Part shown: in pieces, positions 21,797-35,700 of the stretch
How the letters are laid out: every line of letters begins with the position of its first letter
Position numbering within the stretch: the stretch's first letter is position 1
DNA from: Osmia lignaria lignaria
Taxonomy: Eukaryota > Arthropoda > Insecta > Hymenoptera > Megachilidae
Length of the DNA: 64,000 bases
Reading direction: 5' to 3'
Assembly (NCBI RefSeq): GCF_051020975.1
Contig: NW_027478169.1
Span: 3,472,001-3,536,000 of the forward strand
Made by a program: the position numbers and the translations under genes
The notes under the pieces: generated by a model
Databases searched by the model: none
The model's input: only the letters and a program-made list of their open reading frames with translations
Told to the model about the DNA's origin: nothing

Positions 21797-24700
21797 TCAG
21801 ACGCGTAGTTCTCGAGATATATCAAGATATTTAAAAGTTCCGAAGCCGCACCAACATAATAGAGATACAGAAACACCGTGGCCCCTTTCTTTGAGATAAC
21901 TCTGCACTATTGCGAGCTGCAAATGCCACTTCCAGCTTAGCTGTGCAGAAGAAGAACAACAAGAAGAAGGAATATCTCGAAATATGTCCGTCAGGCCCCT
22001 TCCCTTGAGATATATCTGCAAATATCTCGGAAACGAAGCGAGCTATGGCAAAATGTTAAGAGAGCTTTTTTGTAGAGAATTATGTTTCCTACAATTTATG
22101 TTCTATGATATTTTTTGATCAGAAGCGTAGTTTTCGAGATATATCGAGATATTTAAAAGTTCCGAAGCCGCACCAACATAATAGAGATACAGAAACACCG
22201 TGGCCCCTTTCTTTGAGATAACTCTGCACTAGTGCGAGCCGCAAATGCCACTTCCAGCTTAGCTGTGCAGAAGAAGAACAACAAGAAGAAGAAATATCTC
22301 GAAATATGTCCGTCAGGCCCCTTCCCTTGAGATAAATCTGCAAATATCTCGGAAACGAAGCGAGCTATGGCAAAATGTTAAGAGACCTTTTTTGTAGAGA
22401 ATTAAGTTTCCTACTTTTTATGTTCTATGATATTTTTTGATCAGATGCGTAGTTCTCGAGATATATCAAGATATTTAAAAGTTCCGAAGCCGCACCAACA
22501 TAATAGGGATACAGAAACACCGTGGCCCCTTTCTTTGAGATAACTCTGCACTAGTGCGAGCCGCAAATGCCACTTCCAGCTTAGCTGTGCAGAAGAAGAA
22601 CAACAAGAAGAAGAAATATCTCGAAATATGTCCGTCAGGCCCCTTCCCTTGAGATAAATCTGCAAATATCTCGGAAACGAAGCGAGCTATCGCAAAATGT
22701 TAAGAGACCTTTTTTGTAGAGAATTATGTTTCCTACAATTTATGTTCTACGATATTTTTTGATCAGAAGCGTAGTTTTCGAGATATATCGAGATATTTAA
22801 AAGTTCCGAAGCCGCACCAACATAATAGAGATACAGAAACACCGTGGCCCCTTTCTTTGAGATAACTCTGCACTAGTGCGAGCTGCAAATGCCACTTCCA
22901 GCTTAGCTGTGCAGAAGAAGAACAACAAGAAGAAGAAATATCTCGAAATATGTCCGTCAGGCCCCTTCCCTTGAGATAAATCTGCAAATATCTCGGAAAC
23001 GAAGCGAGCTATGGCAAAATGTTAAGAGACCTTTCTTGTAGAGAATTAAGTTTCCTACTTTTTATGTTCTATGATATTTTTTGATCAGATGCGTAGTTCT
23101 CGAGATATATCAAGATATTTAAAAGTTCCGAAGCCGCACCAACATAATAGAGATACAGAAACACCGTGGCCCATTTCTTTGAGATAACTCTGCACTATTG
23201 CGAGCTGCAAATGCCACTTCCAGCTTAGCTGTGCAGAGGAAGAACAACAAGAAGAAGAAATATCTCGAAATATGTCCGTCAGGCCAGTTCCTTTGAGCTG
23301 AATCTGCAAATATCTCGGAAACGAAGCGAGCTATGGCAAAATGTTGAGACGTTTTTTGCAGAGAATTATGTTTCCTACAATTTATGTTCTATGATATTTT
23401 TTGATCAGAAGCGTAGTTTTCGAGATATATCGAGATATTTAAAAGTTCCGAAGCCGCACCAACATAATAGGGATACAGAAACACCGTGGCCCCTTTCTTT
23501 GAGATAACTCTGCACTAGTGCGAGCCGCAAATGCCACTTCCAGCTTAGCTGTGCAGAAGAAGAGCAACAAGAAGAAGAAATATCTCGAAATATGTCCGTC
23601 AGGCCCCTTCCCTTGAGATAAATCTGCAAATATCTCGGAAACGAAGCGAGCTATGGCAAAATGTTGAGAGACCTTTTTTGTAGAGAATTAAGTTTCCTAC
23701 TTTTTATGTTCTATGATATTTTTTGATCAGATGCGTAGTTCTCGAGATATATCAAGATATTTAAAAGTTCCGAAGCCGCACCAACATAATAGGGATACAG
23801 AAACACCGTGGCCCCTTTCTTTGAGATAACTCTGCACTAGTGCGAGCCGCAAATGCCACTTCCAGCTTAGCTGTGCAGAAGAAGAACAACAAGAAGAAGA
23901 AATATCTCGAAATATGTCCGTCAGGCCCCTTCCCTTGACATAAATCTGCAAATATCTCGGAAACGAAGCGAGCTATCGCAAAATGTTAAGAGACCTTTTT
24001 TGTAGAGAATTATGTTTCCTATAATTTATGTTCTACGATATTTTTTGATCAGAAGCGTAGTTTTCGAGATATATCGAGATATTTAAAAGTTCCGAAGCCG
24101 CACCAACATAATAGAGATACAGAAACACCGTGGCCCCTTTCTTTGAGATAACTCTGCACTAGTGCGAGCTGCAAATGCCACTTCCAGCTTAGCTGTGCAG
24201 AAGGAGAACAACAAGAAGAAGAAATATCTCGAAATATGTCCGTCAGGCCCCTTCCCTTGAGATAAATCTGCAAATATCTCGGAAACGAAGCGAGCTATCG
24301 CAAAATGTTAAGAGACCTTTTTTGTAGAGAATTATGTTTCCTACAATTTATGTTCTACGATATTTTTTGATCAGAAGCGTAGTTTTCGAGATATATCGAG
24401 ATATTTAAAAGTTCCGAAGCCGCACCAACATAATAGAGATACAGAAACACCGTGGCCCCTTTCTTTGAGATAACTCTGCACTAGTGCGAGCTGCAAATGC
24501 CACTTCCAGCTTAGCTGTGCAGAAGAAGAACAACAAGAAGAAGAAATATCTCGAAATATGTCCGTCAGGCCACTTCCCTTGAGATAAATCTGCAAATATC
24601 TCGGAAACGAAGCGAGCTATGGCAAAATGTTAAGAGACCTTTTTTGTAGAGAATTAAGTTTCCTACTTTTTATGTTCGATGATATTTTTTGATCAGATGC

Positions 24701-26944
24701 GTAGTTCTCGAGATATATCAAGATATTTAAAAGTTCCGAAGCTGCACCAACATAATAGAGGTACAGAAACACCGTGGCCTCTTTCTTTGAGATAACTCTG
24801 CACTATTGCGAGCTGCAAATGCCACTTCGAGCTTAGCTGTGCAGACGAAGAACAACAAGAAGAAGAAATATCTCGAAATATGTCCGTCAGACCCCTTCCC
24901 TTGAGATGAATCTGAAAATATCTCGGAAACGAAGCGAGCTATGGCAAAATGTTAAGAGACCTTTTTTGTAGAGAATAATATTTCCTACAATTTACGTTCT
25001 ATGATATTTTTTGATCAGAAGCGTAGTTTTCGAGATATATCGAGATATTTAAAAGTTCCGAAGCCGCACCAACATAATAGAGATACAGAAACACCGTGGC
25101 CCCTTTCTTTGAGATAACTCTGCACTATTGCGAGCCGCAAATGCCACTTCCAGCTTAGCTGTGCAGAAGAAGAACAACAAGAAGAAGAAATATCTCGAAA
25201 TATGTCCGTCAAGCCCCTTCCCTTGAGATAAATATGCAAATATCTCGGAAACGAAGCGAGCTATGGCAAAATGTTAAGAGACCTTTTTTGTAGAGAATGA
25301 AGTTTCCTACTTTTCATGTTCTATGATATTTTTTGATCAGATGCGTAGTTCTCGAGATATATCAAGATATTTAAAAGTTCCGAAGCCGCACCAACATAAT
25401 AGAGATACAGAAACACCGTGGCCCCTTTCTTTGAGATAACTCTGCACTATTGCGAGCAGCAAATGCCACTTCCAGCTTAGCTGTGCAGAGGAAGAACAAC
25501 AAGAAGAAGAAATATCTCGAAATATGTCCGTCAGGCCAGTTCCTTTGAGCTGAATCTGCAAATATCTCGGAAACGAAGCGAGCTATGGCAAAATGTTAAG
25601 AGACGTTTTTTGTAGAGAATTATGTTTCCTACAATTTATGTTCTATGAAATTTTTTGATCAGAAGCGTAGTCTTCGAGATATATCGAGATATTTAAAAGT
25701 TCCGAAGACGCACCAACATAATAAAGATACAGAAACACCGTGGCCCCTTTCTTTGAGATAACTGTGCACCAGTGCGAGCCGCAAATGCCACTTCCAGCTT
25801 AGCTGTGCAGAAGAAGAACAACAAGAAGAAGAAATATCTCGAAATATGTCCGACAGGCCCCTTCCCTTGAGATAAATCTGCAAATATCTCGGAAACGATG
25901 CGAGCTATGGCGAAATGTTAAGAGACCTTTTTTGTAGAGAATTAAGTTTCCTACTTTTTATCTTCTATGATATTTTTTGATCAGATGCGTAGTTCTCGAG
26001 ATAGATCAAGATACTTAAAAGTTCCGAAGCCGCACCAACATAATAGGGATACAGAAACACCGTGGCCCCTTTCTTTGAGATAACTCTGCACTAGTGCGAG
26101 CCGCAAATGCCACTTCCAGCTTAGCTGTGCAGGAGAAGAACAACAAGAAGAAGAAATATCTCGAAATATGTCCGTCAGGCCCCTTCCCTTGAGATAAATC
26201 TGCAAATATCTCGGAAACGAAGCGAGCTATGGCAAAATGTTAAGAGACCTTTCTTGTAGAGAATTAAGTTTCCTACTTTTTATGTTGTATGATATTTTTT
26301 GATCAGATGCGTAGTTCTCGAGATATATCAAGATATTTAAAAGTTCCGAAGCCGCACCTACATAATAGAGAAACAGAAACACCGTGGCCCCTTTCTTTGA
26401 GATAACTCTGCACTATTGCGAGCTGCAAATGCCACTTCCAGCTTAGCTGTGCAGAGGAAGAACAACAAGAAGAAGAAATATCTCGAAATATGTCCGTCAG
26501 GCCAGTTCCTTTGAGCTGAATCTGCAAATATCTCGGAAACGAAGCGAGCTATGGCAAAATGTTGAGACGTTTTTTGTAGAGAATTATGTTTCCTACAATT
26601 TATGTTCTATGATATTTTTTGATCAGAAGCGTAGTTTTCGAGATATATCGAGATATTTAAAAGTTCCGAAGCCGCACCAACATAATAGAGATACAGAAAC
26701 ACCGTGGCCCCTTTCTTTGTGATAACTGTGCACCAGTGCGAGCCGCAAATGCCACTTCCAGCTTAGCTGTGCAGAAGAAGAACAACAAGAAGAAGAAATA
26801 TCTCGAAATATGTCCGTCAGGCCCCTTCCCTTGAGATATATCTGCAAATATCTCGGAAACGAAGCGAGCTATGGCAAAATGTTAAGAGACCGTTTTTGTA
26901 GAGAATTATGTTTCCTACTTTTTATGTTCTATGATATTTTTTGA
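21797..26944 (+). repeat. 16-monomer HOR unit A (5,148 bp)
   Basis: Sixteen monomers starting at the GACGCG-head monomer, two of them 320 bp. Monomers 21797 to 25337 match 26945 to 30485 one for one at an offset of 5,148 bp, down to rare variants such as GGCCCATTTC (23172), TTGACATAAATC (23935) and GAAGGAGAAC (24201). Relative to units B and C it lacks one monomer: the copy at 25659 is a fusion of the left part of B's 30807 and the right part of B's 31129. Its class D monomer (24693) has TCTGAAAATATC. Confidence 0.9.
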
Positions 26945-29900
26945 TCAGACGCGTAGTTCTCGAGATATATCAAGATATTTAAAAGTTCCGAAGCCGCACC
27001 AACATAATAGAGATACAGAAACACCGTGGCCCCTTTCTTTGAGATAACTCTGCACTATTGCGAGCTGCAAATGCCACTTCCAGCTTAGCTGTGCAGAAGA
27101 AGAACAACAAGAAGAAGGAATATCTCGAAATATGTCCGTCAGGCCCCTTCCCTTGAGATATATCTGCAAATATCTCGGAAACGAAGCGAGCTATGGCAAA
27201 ATGTTAAGAGAGCTTTTTTGTAGAGAATTATGTTTCCTACAATTTATGTTCTATGATATTTTTTGATCAGAAGCGTAGTTTTCGAGATATATCGAGATAT
27301 TTAAAAGTTCCGAAGCCGCACCAACATAATAGAGATACAGAAACACCGTGGCCCCTTTCTTTGAGATAACTCTGCACTAGTGCGAGCCGCAAATGCCACT
27401 TCCAGCTTAGCTGTGCAGAAGAAGAACAACAAGAAGAAGAAATATCTCGAAATATGTCCGTCAGGCCCCTTCCCTTGAGATAAATCTGCAAATATCTCGG
27501 AAACGAAGCGAGCTATGGCAAAATGTTAAGAGACCTTTTTTGTAGAGAATTAAGTTTCCTACTTTTTATGTTCTATGATATTTTTTGATCAGATGCGTAG
27601 TTCTCGAGATATATCAAGATATTTAAAAGTTCCGAAGCCGCACCAACATAATAGGGATACAGAAACACCGTGGCCCCTTTCTTTGAGATAACTCTGCACT
27701 AGTGCGAGCCGCAAATGCCACTTCCAGCTTAGCTGTGCAGAAGAAGAACAACAAGAAGAAGAAATATCTCGAAATATGTCCGTCAGGCCCCTTCCCTTGA
27801 GATAAATCTGCAAATATCTCGGAAACGAAGCGAGCTATCGCAAAATGTTAAGAGACCTTTTTTGTAGAGAATTATGTTTCCTACAATTTATGTTCTACGA
27901 TATTTTTTGATCAGAAGCGTAGTTTTCGAGATATATCGAGATATTTAAAAGTTCCGAAGCCGCACCAACATAATAGAGATACAGAAACACCGTGGCCCCT
28001 TTCTTTGAGATAACTCTGCACTAGTGCGAGCTGCAAATGCCACTTCCAGCTTAGCTGTGCAGAAGAAGAACAACAAGAAGAAGAAATATCTCGAAATATG
28101 TCCGTCAGGCCCCTTCCCTTGAGATAAATCTGCAAATATCTCGGAAACGAAGCGAGCTATGGCAAAATGTTAAGAGACCTTTCTTGTAGAGAATTAAGTT
28201 TCCTACTTTTTATGTTCTATGATATTTTTTGATCAGATGCGTAGTTCTCGAGATATATCAAGATATTTAAAAGTTCCGAAGCCGCACCAACATAATAGAG
28301 ATACAGAAACACCGTGGCCCATTTCTTTGAGATAACTCTGCACTATTGCGAGCTGCAAATGCCACTTCCAGCTTAGCTGTGCAGAGGAAGAACAACAAGA
28401 AGAAGAAATATCTCGAAATATGTCCGTCAGGCCAGTTCCTTTGAGCTGAATCTGCAAATATCTCGGAAACGAAGCGAGCTATGGCAAAATGTTGAGACGT
28501 TTTTTGCAGAGAATTATGTTTCCTACAATTTATGTTCTATGATATTTTTTGATCAGAAGCGTAGTTTTCGAGATATATCGAGATATTTAAAAGTTCCGAA
28601 GCCGCACCAACATAATAGGGATACAGAAACACCGTGGCCCCTTTCTTTGAGATAACTCTGCACTAGTGCGAGCCGCAAATGCCACTTCCAGCTTAGCTGT
28701 GCAGAAGAAGAGCAACAAGAAGAAGAAATATCTCGAAATATGTCCGTCAGGCCCCTTCCCTTGAGATAAATCTGCAAATATCTCGGAAACGAAGCGAGCT
28801 ATGGCAAAATGTTGAGAGACCTTTTTTGTAGAGAATTAAGTTTCCTACTTTTTATGTTCTATGATATTTTTTGATCAGATGCGTAGTTCTCGAGATATAT
28901 CAAGATATTTAAAAGTTCCGAAGCCGCACCAACATAATAGGGATACAGAAACACCGTGGCCCCTTTCTTTGAGATAACTCTGCACTAGTGCGAGCCGCAA
29001 ATGCCACTTCCAGCTTAGCTGTGCAGAAGAAGAACAACAAGAAGAAGAAATATCTCGAAATATGTCCGTCAGGCCCCTTCCCTTGACATAAATCTGCAAA
29101 TATCTCGGAAACGAAGCGAGCTATCGCAAAATGTTAAGAGACCTTTTTTGTAGAGAATTATGTTTCCTATAATTTATGTTCTACGATATTTTTTGATCAG
29201 AAGCGTAGTTTTCGAGATATATCGAGATATTTAAAAGTTCCGAAGCCGCACCAACATAATAGAGATACAGAAACACCGTGGCCCCTTTCTTTGAGATAAC
29301 TCTGCACTAGTGCGAGCTGCAAATGCCACTTCCAGCTTAGCTGTGCAGAAGGAGAACAACAAGAAGAAGAAATATCTCGAAATATGTCCGTCAGGCCCCT
29401 TCCCTTGAGATAAATCTGCAAATATCTCGGAAACGAAGCGAGCTATCGCAAAATGTTAAGAGACCTTTTTTGTAGAGAATTATGTTTCCTACAATTTATG
29501 TTCTACGATATTTTTTGATCAGAAGCGTAGTTTTCGAGATATATCGAGATATTTAAAAGTTCCGAAGCCGCACCAACATAATAGAGATACAGAAACACCG
29601 TGGCCCCTTTCTTTGAGATAACTCTGCACTAGTGCGAGCTGCAAATGCCACTTCCAGCTTAGCTGTGCAGAAGAAGAACAACAAGAAGAAGAAATATCTC
29701 GAAATATGTCCGTCAGGCCACTTCCCTTGAGATAAATCTGCAAATATCTCGGAAACGAAGCGAGCTATGGCAAAATGTTAAGAGACCTTTTTTGTAGAGA
29801 ATTAAGTTTCCTACTTTTTATGTTCGATGATATTTTTTGATCAGATGCGTAGTTCTCGAGATATATCAAGATATTTAAAAGTTCCGAAGCTGCACCAACA

Positions 29901-32736
29901 TAATAGAGGTACAGAAACACCGTGGCCTCTTTCTTTGAGATAACTCTGCACTATTGCGAGCTGCAAATGCCACTTCGAGCTTAGCTGTGCAGACGAAGAA
30001 CAACAAGAAGAAGAAATATCTCGAAATATGTCCGTCAGACCCCTTCCCTTGAGATGAATCTGCAAATATCTCGGAAACGAAGCGAGCTATGGCAAAATGT
30101 TAAGAGACCTTTTTTGTAGAGAATAATATTTCCTACAATTTACGTTCTATGATATTTTTTGATCAGAAGCGTAGTTTTCGAGATATATCGAGATATTTAA
30201 AAGTTCCGAAGCCGCACCAACATAATAGAGATACAGAAACACCGTGGCCCCTTTCTTTGAGATAACTCTGCACTATTGCGAGCCGCAAATGCCACTTCCA
30301 GCTTAGCTGTGCAGAAGAAGAACAACAAGAAGAAGAAATATCTCGAAATATGTCCGTCAAGCCCCTTCCCTTGAGATAAATATGCAAATATCTCGGAAAC
30401 GAAGCGAGCTATGGCAAAATGTTAAGAGACCTTTTTTGTAGAGAATGAAGTTTCCTACTTTTCATGTTCTATGATATTTTTTGATCAGATGCGTAGTTCT
30501 CGAGATATATCAAGATATTTAAAAGTTCCGAAGCCGCACCAACATAATAGAGATACAGAAACACCGTGGCCCCTTTCTTTGAGATAACTCTGCACTATTG
30601 CGAGCAGCAAATGCCACTTCCAGCTTAGCTGTGCAGAGGAAGAACAACAAGAAGAAGAAATATCTCGAAATATGTCCGTCAGGCCAGTTCCTTTGAGCTG
30701 AATCTGCAAATATCTCGGAAACGAAGCGAGCTATGGCAAAATGTTAAGAGACGTTTTTTGTAGAGAATTATGTTTCCTACAATTTATGTTCTATGAAATT
30801 TTTTGATCAGAAGCGTAGTCTTCGAGATATATCGAGATATTTAAAAGTTCCGAAGACGCACCAACATAATAAAGATACAGAAACACCGTGGCCCCTTTCT
30901 TTGAGATAACTGTGCACCAGTGCGAGCCGCAAATGCCACTTCCAGCTTAGCTGTGCAGAAGAAGAACAACAAGAAGAAGAAATATCTCGAAATATGTCCG
31001 TCAGGCCCCTTCCCTTGAGATATATCTGCAAATATCTCGGAAACGAAGCGAGCTATCGCAAAATGTTAAGAGACCTTTTTTGTAGAGAATTATGTTTCCT
31101 ACAATTTATGTTCTACGAAATTTTTTGATCAGAAGCGTAGTTTTCGAGATATATCGAGATATTTAAAAGTTCCGAAGCCGCACCAACATAATAGAGATAC
31201 AGAAACACCGTGGCCCCTTTCTTTGAGATAACTCTGCACTAGTGCGAGCCGCAAATGCCACTTCCAGCTTAGCTGTGCAGAAGAAGAGCAACAAGAAGAA
31301 GAAATATCTCGAAATATGTCCGACAGGCCCCTTCCCTTGAGATAAATCTGCAAATATCTCGGAAACGATGCGAGCTATGGCGAAATGTTAAGAGACCTTT
31401 TTTGTAGAGAATTAAGTTTCCTACTTTTTATCTTCTATGATATTTTTTGATCAGATGCGTAGTTCTCGAGATAGATCAAGATACTTAAAAGTTCCGAAGC
31501 CGCACCAACATAATAGGGATACAGAAACACCGTGGCCCCTTTCTTTGAGATAACTCTGCACTAGTGCGAGCCGCAAATGCCACTTCCAGCTTAGCTGTGC
31601 AGGAGAAGAACAACAAGAAGAAGAAATATCTCGAAATATGTCCGTCAGGCCCCTTCCCTTGAGATAAATCTGCAAATATCTCGGAAACGAAGCGAGCTAT
31701 GGCAAAATGTTAAGAGACCTTTCTTGTAGAGAATTAAGTTTCCTACTTTTTATGTTGTATGATATTTTTTGATCAGATGCGTAGTTCTCGAGATATATCA
31801 AGATATTTAAAAGTTCCGAAGCCGCACCTACATAATAGAGAAACAGAAACACCGTGGCCCCTTTCTTTGAGATAACTCTGCACTATTGCGAGCTGCAAAT
31901 GCCACTTCCAGCTTAGCTGTGCAGAGGAAGAACAACAAGAAGAAGAAATATCTCGAAATATGTCCGTCAGGCCAGTTCCTTTGAGCTGAATCTGCAAATA
32001 TCTCGGAAACGAAGCGAGCTATGGCAAAATGTTGAGACGTTTTTTGTAGAGAATTATGTTTCCTACAATTTATGTTCTATGATATTTTTTGATCAGAAGC
32101 GTAGTTTTCGAGATATATCGAGATATTTAAAAGTTCCGAAGCCGCACCAACATAATAGAGATACAGAAACACCGTGGCCCCTTTCTTTGTGATAACTGTG
32201 CACCAGTGCGAGCCGCAAATGCCACTTCCAGCTTAGCTGTGCAGAAGAAGAACAACAAGAAGAAGAAATATCTCGAAATATGTCCGTCAGGCCCCTTCCC
32301 TTGAGATATATCTGCAAATATCTCGGAAACGAAGCGAGCTATGGCAAAATGTTAAGAGACCGTTTTTGTAGAGAATAATATTTCCTACAATTTACGTTCT
32401 ATGATATTTTTTGATCAGAAGCGTAGTTTTCGAGATATATCGAGATATTTAAAAGTTCCGAAGCCGCACCAACATAATAGAGATACAGAAACACCGTGGC
32501 CCCTTTCTTTGTGATAACTGTGCACCAGTGCGAGCCGCAAATGCAACTTCCAGCTTAGCTGTGCAGAAGAAGAACAACAAGAAGAAGAAATATCTCGAAA
32601 TATGTCCGTCAGGCCCCTTCCCTTGAGATATATCTGCAAATATCTCGGAAACGAAGCGAGCTATGGCAAAATGTTAAGAGACCGTTTTTGTAGAGAATTA
32701 TGTTTCCTACTTTTTATGTTCTATGATATTTTTTGA
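26945..32736 (+). repeat. 18-monomer HOR unit B (5,792 bp)
   Basis: Same order as unit A with two additional monomers: 31129, whose partner in A was lost by fusion, and 32415, a copy of the AATGCAACTTCC monomer that precedes unit A at 21475. From there on it matches unit C at an offset of 5,792 bp. The presence of 21475-type monomers before A and at the end of B, but not between A and B, shows that unit boundaries themselves have been reshuffled. Confidence 0.9.
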
Positions 32737-35700
32737 TCAGACGCGTAGTTCTCGAGATATATCAAGATATTTAAAAGTTCCGAAGCCGCACCAACATAAT
32801 AGAGATACAGAAACACCGTGGCCCCTTTCTTTGAGATAACTCTGCACTATTGCGAGCTGCAAATGCCACTTCCAGCTTAGCTGTGCAGAAGAAGAACAAC
32901 AAGAAGAAGGAATATCTCGAAATATGTCCGTCAGGCCCCTTCCCTTGAGATATATCTGCAAATATCTCGGAAACGAAGCGAGCTATGGCAAAATGTTAAG
33001 AGAGCTTTTTTGTAGAGAATTATGTTTCCTACAATTTATGTTCTATGATATTTTTTGATCAGAAGCGTAGTTTTCGAGATATATCGAGATATTTAAAAGT
33101 TCCGAAGCCGCACCAACATAATAGAGATACAGAAACACCGTGGCCCCTTTCTTTGAGATAACTCTGCACTAGTGCGAGCCGCAAATGCCACTTCCAGCTT
33201 AGCTGTGCAGAAGAAGAACAACAAGAAGAAGAAATATCTCGAAATATGTCCGTCAGGCCCCTTCCCTTGAGATAAATCTGCAAATATCTCGGAAACGAAG
33301 CGAGCTATGGCAAAATGTTAAGAGACCTTTTTTGTAGAGAATTAAGTTTCCTACTTTTTATGTTCTATGATATTTTTTGATCAGATGCGTAGTTCTCGAG
33401 ATATATCAAGATATTTAAAAGTTCCGAAGCCGCACCAACATAATAGGGATACAGAAACACCGTGGCCCCTTTCTTTGAGATAACTCTGCACTAGTGCGAG
33501 CCGCAAATGCCACTTCCAGCTTAGCTGTGCAGAAGAAGAACAACAAGAAGAAGAAATATCTCGAAATATGTCCGTCAGGCCCCTTCCCTTGAGATAAATC
33601 TGCAAATATCTCGGAAACGAAGCGAGCTATCGCAAAATGTTAAGAGACCTTTTTTGTAGAGAATTATGTTTCCTACAATTTATGTTCTACGATATTTTTT
33701 GATCAGAAGCGTAGTTTTCGAGATATATCGAGATATTTAAAAGTTCCGAAGCCGCACCAACATAATAGAGATACAGAAACACCGTGGCCCCTTTCTTTGA
33801 GATAACTCTGCACTAGTGCGAGCTGCAAATGCCACTTCCAGCTTAGCTGTGCAGAAGAAGAACAACAAGAAGAAGAAATATCTCGAAATATGTCCGTCAG
33901 GCCCCTTCCCTTGAGATAAATCTGCAAATATCTCGGAAACGAAGCGAGCTATGGCAAAATGTTAAGAGACCTTTCTTGTAGAGAATTAAGTTTCCTACTT
34001 TTTATGTTCTATGATATTTTTTGATCAGATGCGTAGTTCTCGAGATATATCAAGATATTTAAAAGTTCCGAAGCCGCACCAACATAATAGAGATACAGAA
34101 ACACCGTGGCCCATTTCTTTGAGATAACTCTGCACTATTGCGAGCTGCAAATGCCACTTCCAGCTTAGCTGTGCAGAGGAAGAACAACAAGAAGAAGAAA
34201 TATCTCGAAATATGTCCGTCAGGCCAGTTCCTTTGAGCTGAATCTGCAAATATCTCGGAAACGAAGCGAGCTATGGCAAAATGTTGAGACGTTTTTTGCA
34301 GAGAATTATGTTTCCTACAATTTATGTTCTATGATATTTTTTGATCAGAAGCGTAGTTTTCGAGATATATCGAGATATTTAAAAGTTCCGAAGCCGCACC
34401 AACATAATAGGGATACAGAAACACCGTGGCCCCTTTCTTTGAGATAACTCTGCACTAGTGCGAGCCGCAAATGCCACTTCCAGCTTAGCTGTGCAGAAGA
34501 AGAGCAACAAGAAGAAGAAATATCTCGAAATATGTCCGTCAGGCCCCTTCCCTTGAGATAAATCTGCAAATATCTCGGAAACGAAGCGAGCTATGGCAAA
34601 ATGTTGAGAGACCTTTTTTGTAGAGAATTAAGTTTCCTACTTTTTATGTTCTATGATATTTTTTGATCAGATGCGTAGTTCTCGAGATATATCAAGATAT
34701 TTAAAAGTTCCGAAGCCGCACCAACATAATAGGGATACAGAAACACCGTGGCCCCTTTCTTTGAGATAACTCTGCACTAGTGCGAGCCGCAAATGCCACT
34801 TCCAGCTTAGCTGTGCAGAAGAAGAACAACAAGAAGAAGAAATATCTCGAAATATGTCCGTCAGGCCCCTTCCCTTGACATAAATCTGCAAATATCTCGG
34901 AAACGAAGCGAGCTATCGCAAAATGTTAAGAGACCTTTTTTGTAGAGAATTATGTTTCCTATAATTTATGTTCTACGATATTTTTTGATCAGAAGCGTAG
35001 TTTTCGAGATATATCGAGATATTTAAAAGTTCCGAAGCCGCACCAACATAATAGAGATACAGAAACACCGTGGCCCCTTTCTTTGAGATAACTCTGCACT
35101 AGTGCGAGCTGCAAATGCCACTTCCAGCTTAGCTGTGCAGAAGGAGAACAACAAGAAGAAGAAATATCTCGAAATATGTCCGTCAGGCCCCTTCCCTTGA
35201 GATAAATCTGCAAATATCTCGGAAACGAAGCGAGCTATCGCAAAATGTTAAGAGACCTTTTTTGTAGAGAATTATGTTTCCTACAATTTATGTTCTACGA
35301 TATTTTTTGATCAGAAGCGTAGTTTTCGAGATATATCGAGATATTTAAAAGTTCCGAAGCCGCACCAACATAATAGAGATACAGAAACACCGTGGCCCCT
35401 TTCTTTGAGATAACTCTGCACTAGTGCGAGCTGCAAATGCCACTTCCAGCTTAGCTGTGCAGAAGAAGAACAACAAGAAGAAGAAATATCTCGAAATATG
35501 TCCGTCAGGCCACTTCCCTTGAGATAAATCTGCAAATATCTCGGAAACGAAGCGAGCTATGGCAAAATGTTAAGAGACCTTTTTTGTAGAGAATAATATT
35601 TCCTACAATTTACGTTCTATGATATTTTTTGATCAGAAGCGTAGTTTTCGAGATATATCGAGATATTTAAAAGTTCCGAAGCCGCACCAACATAATAGAG

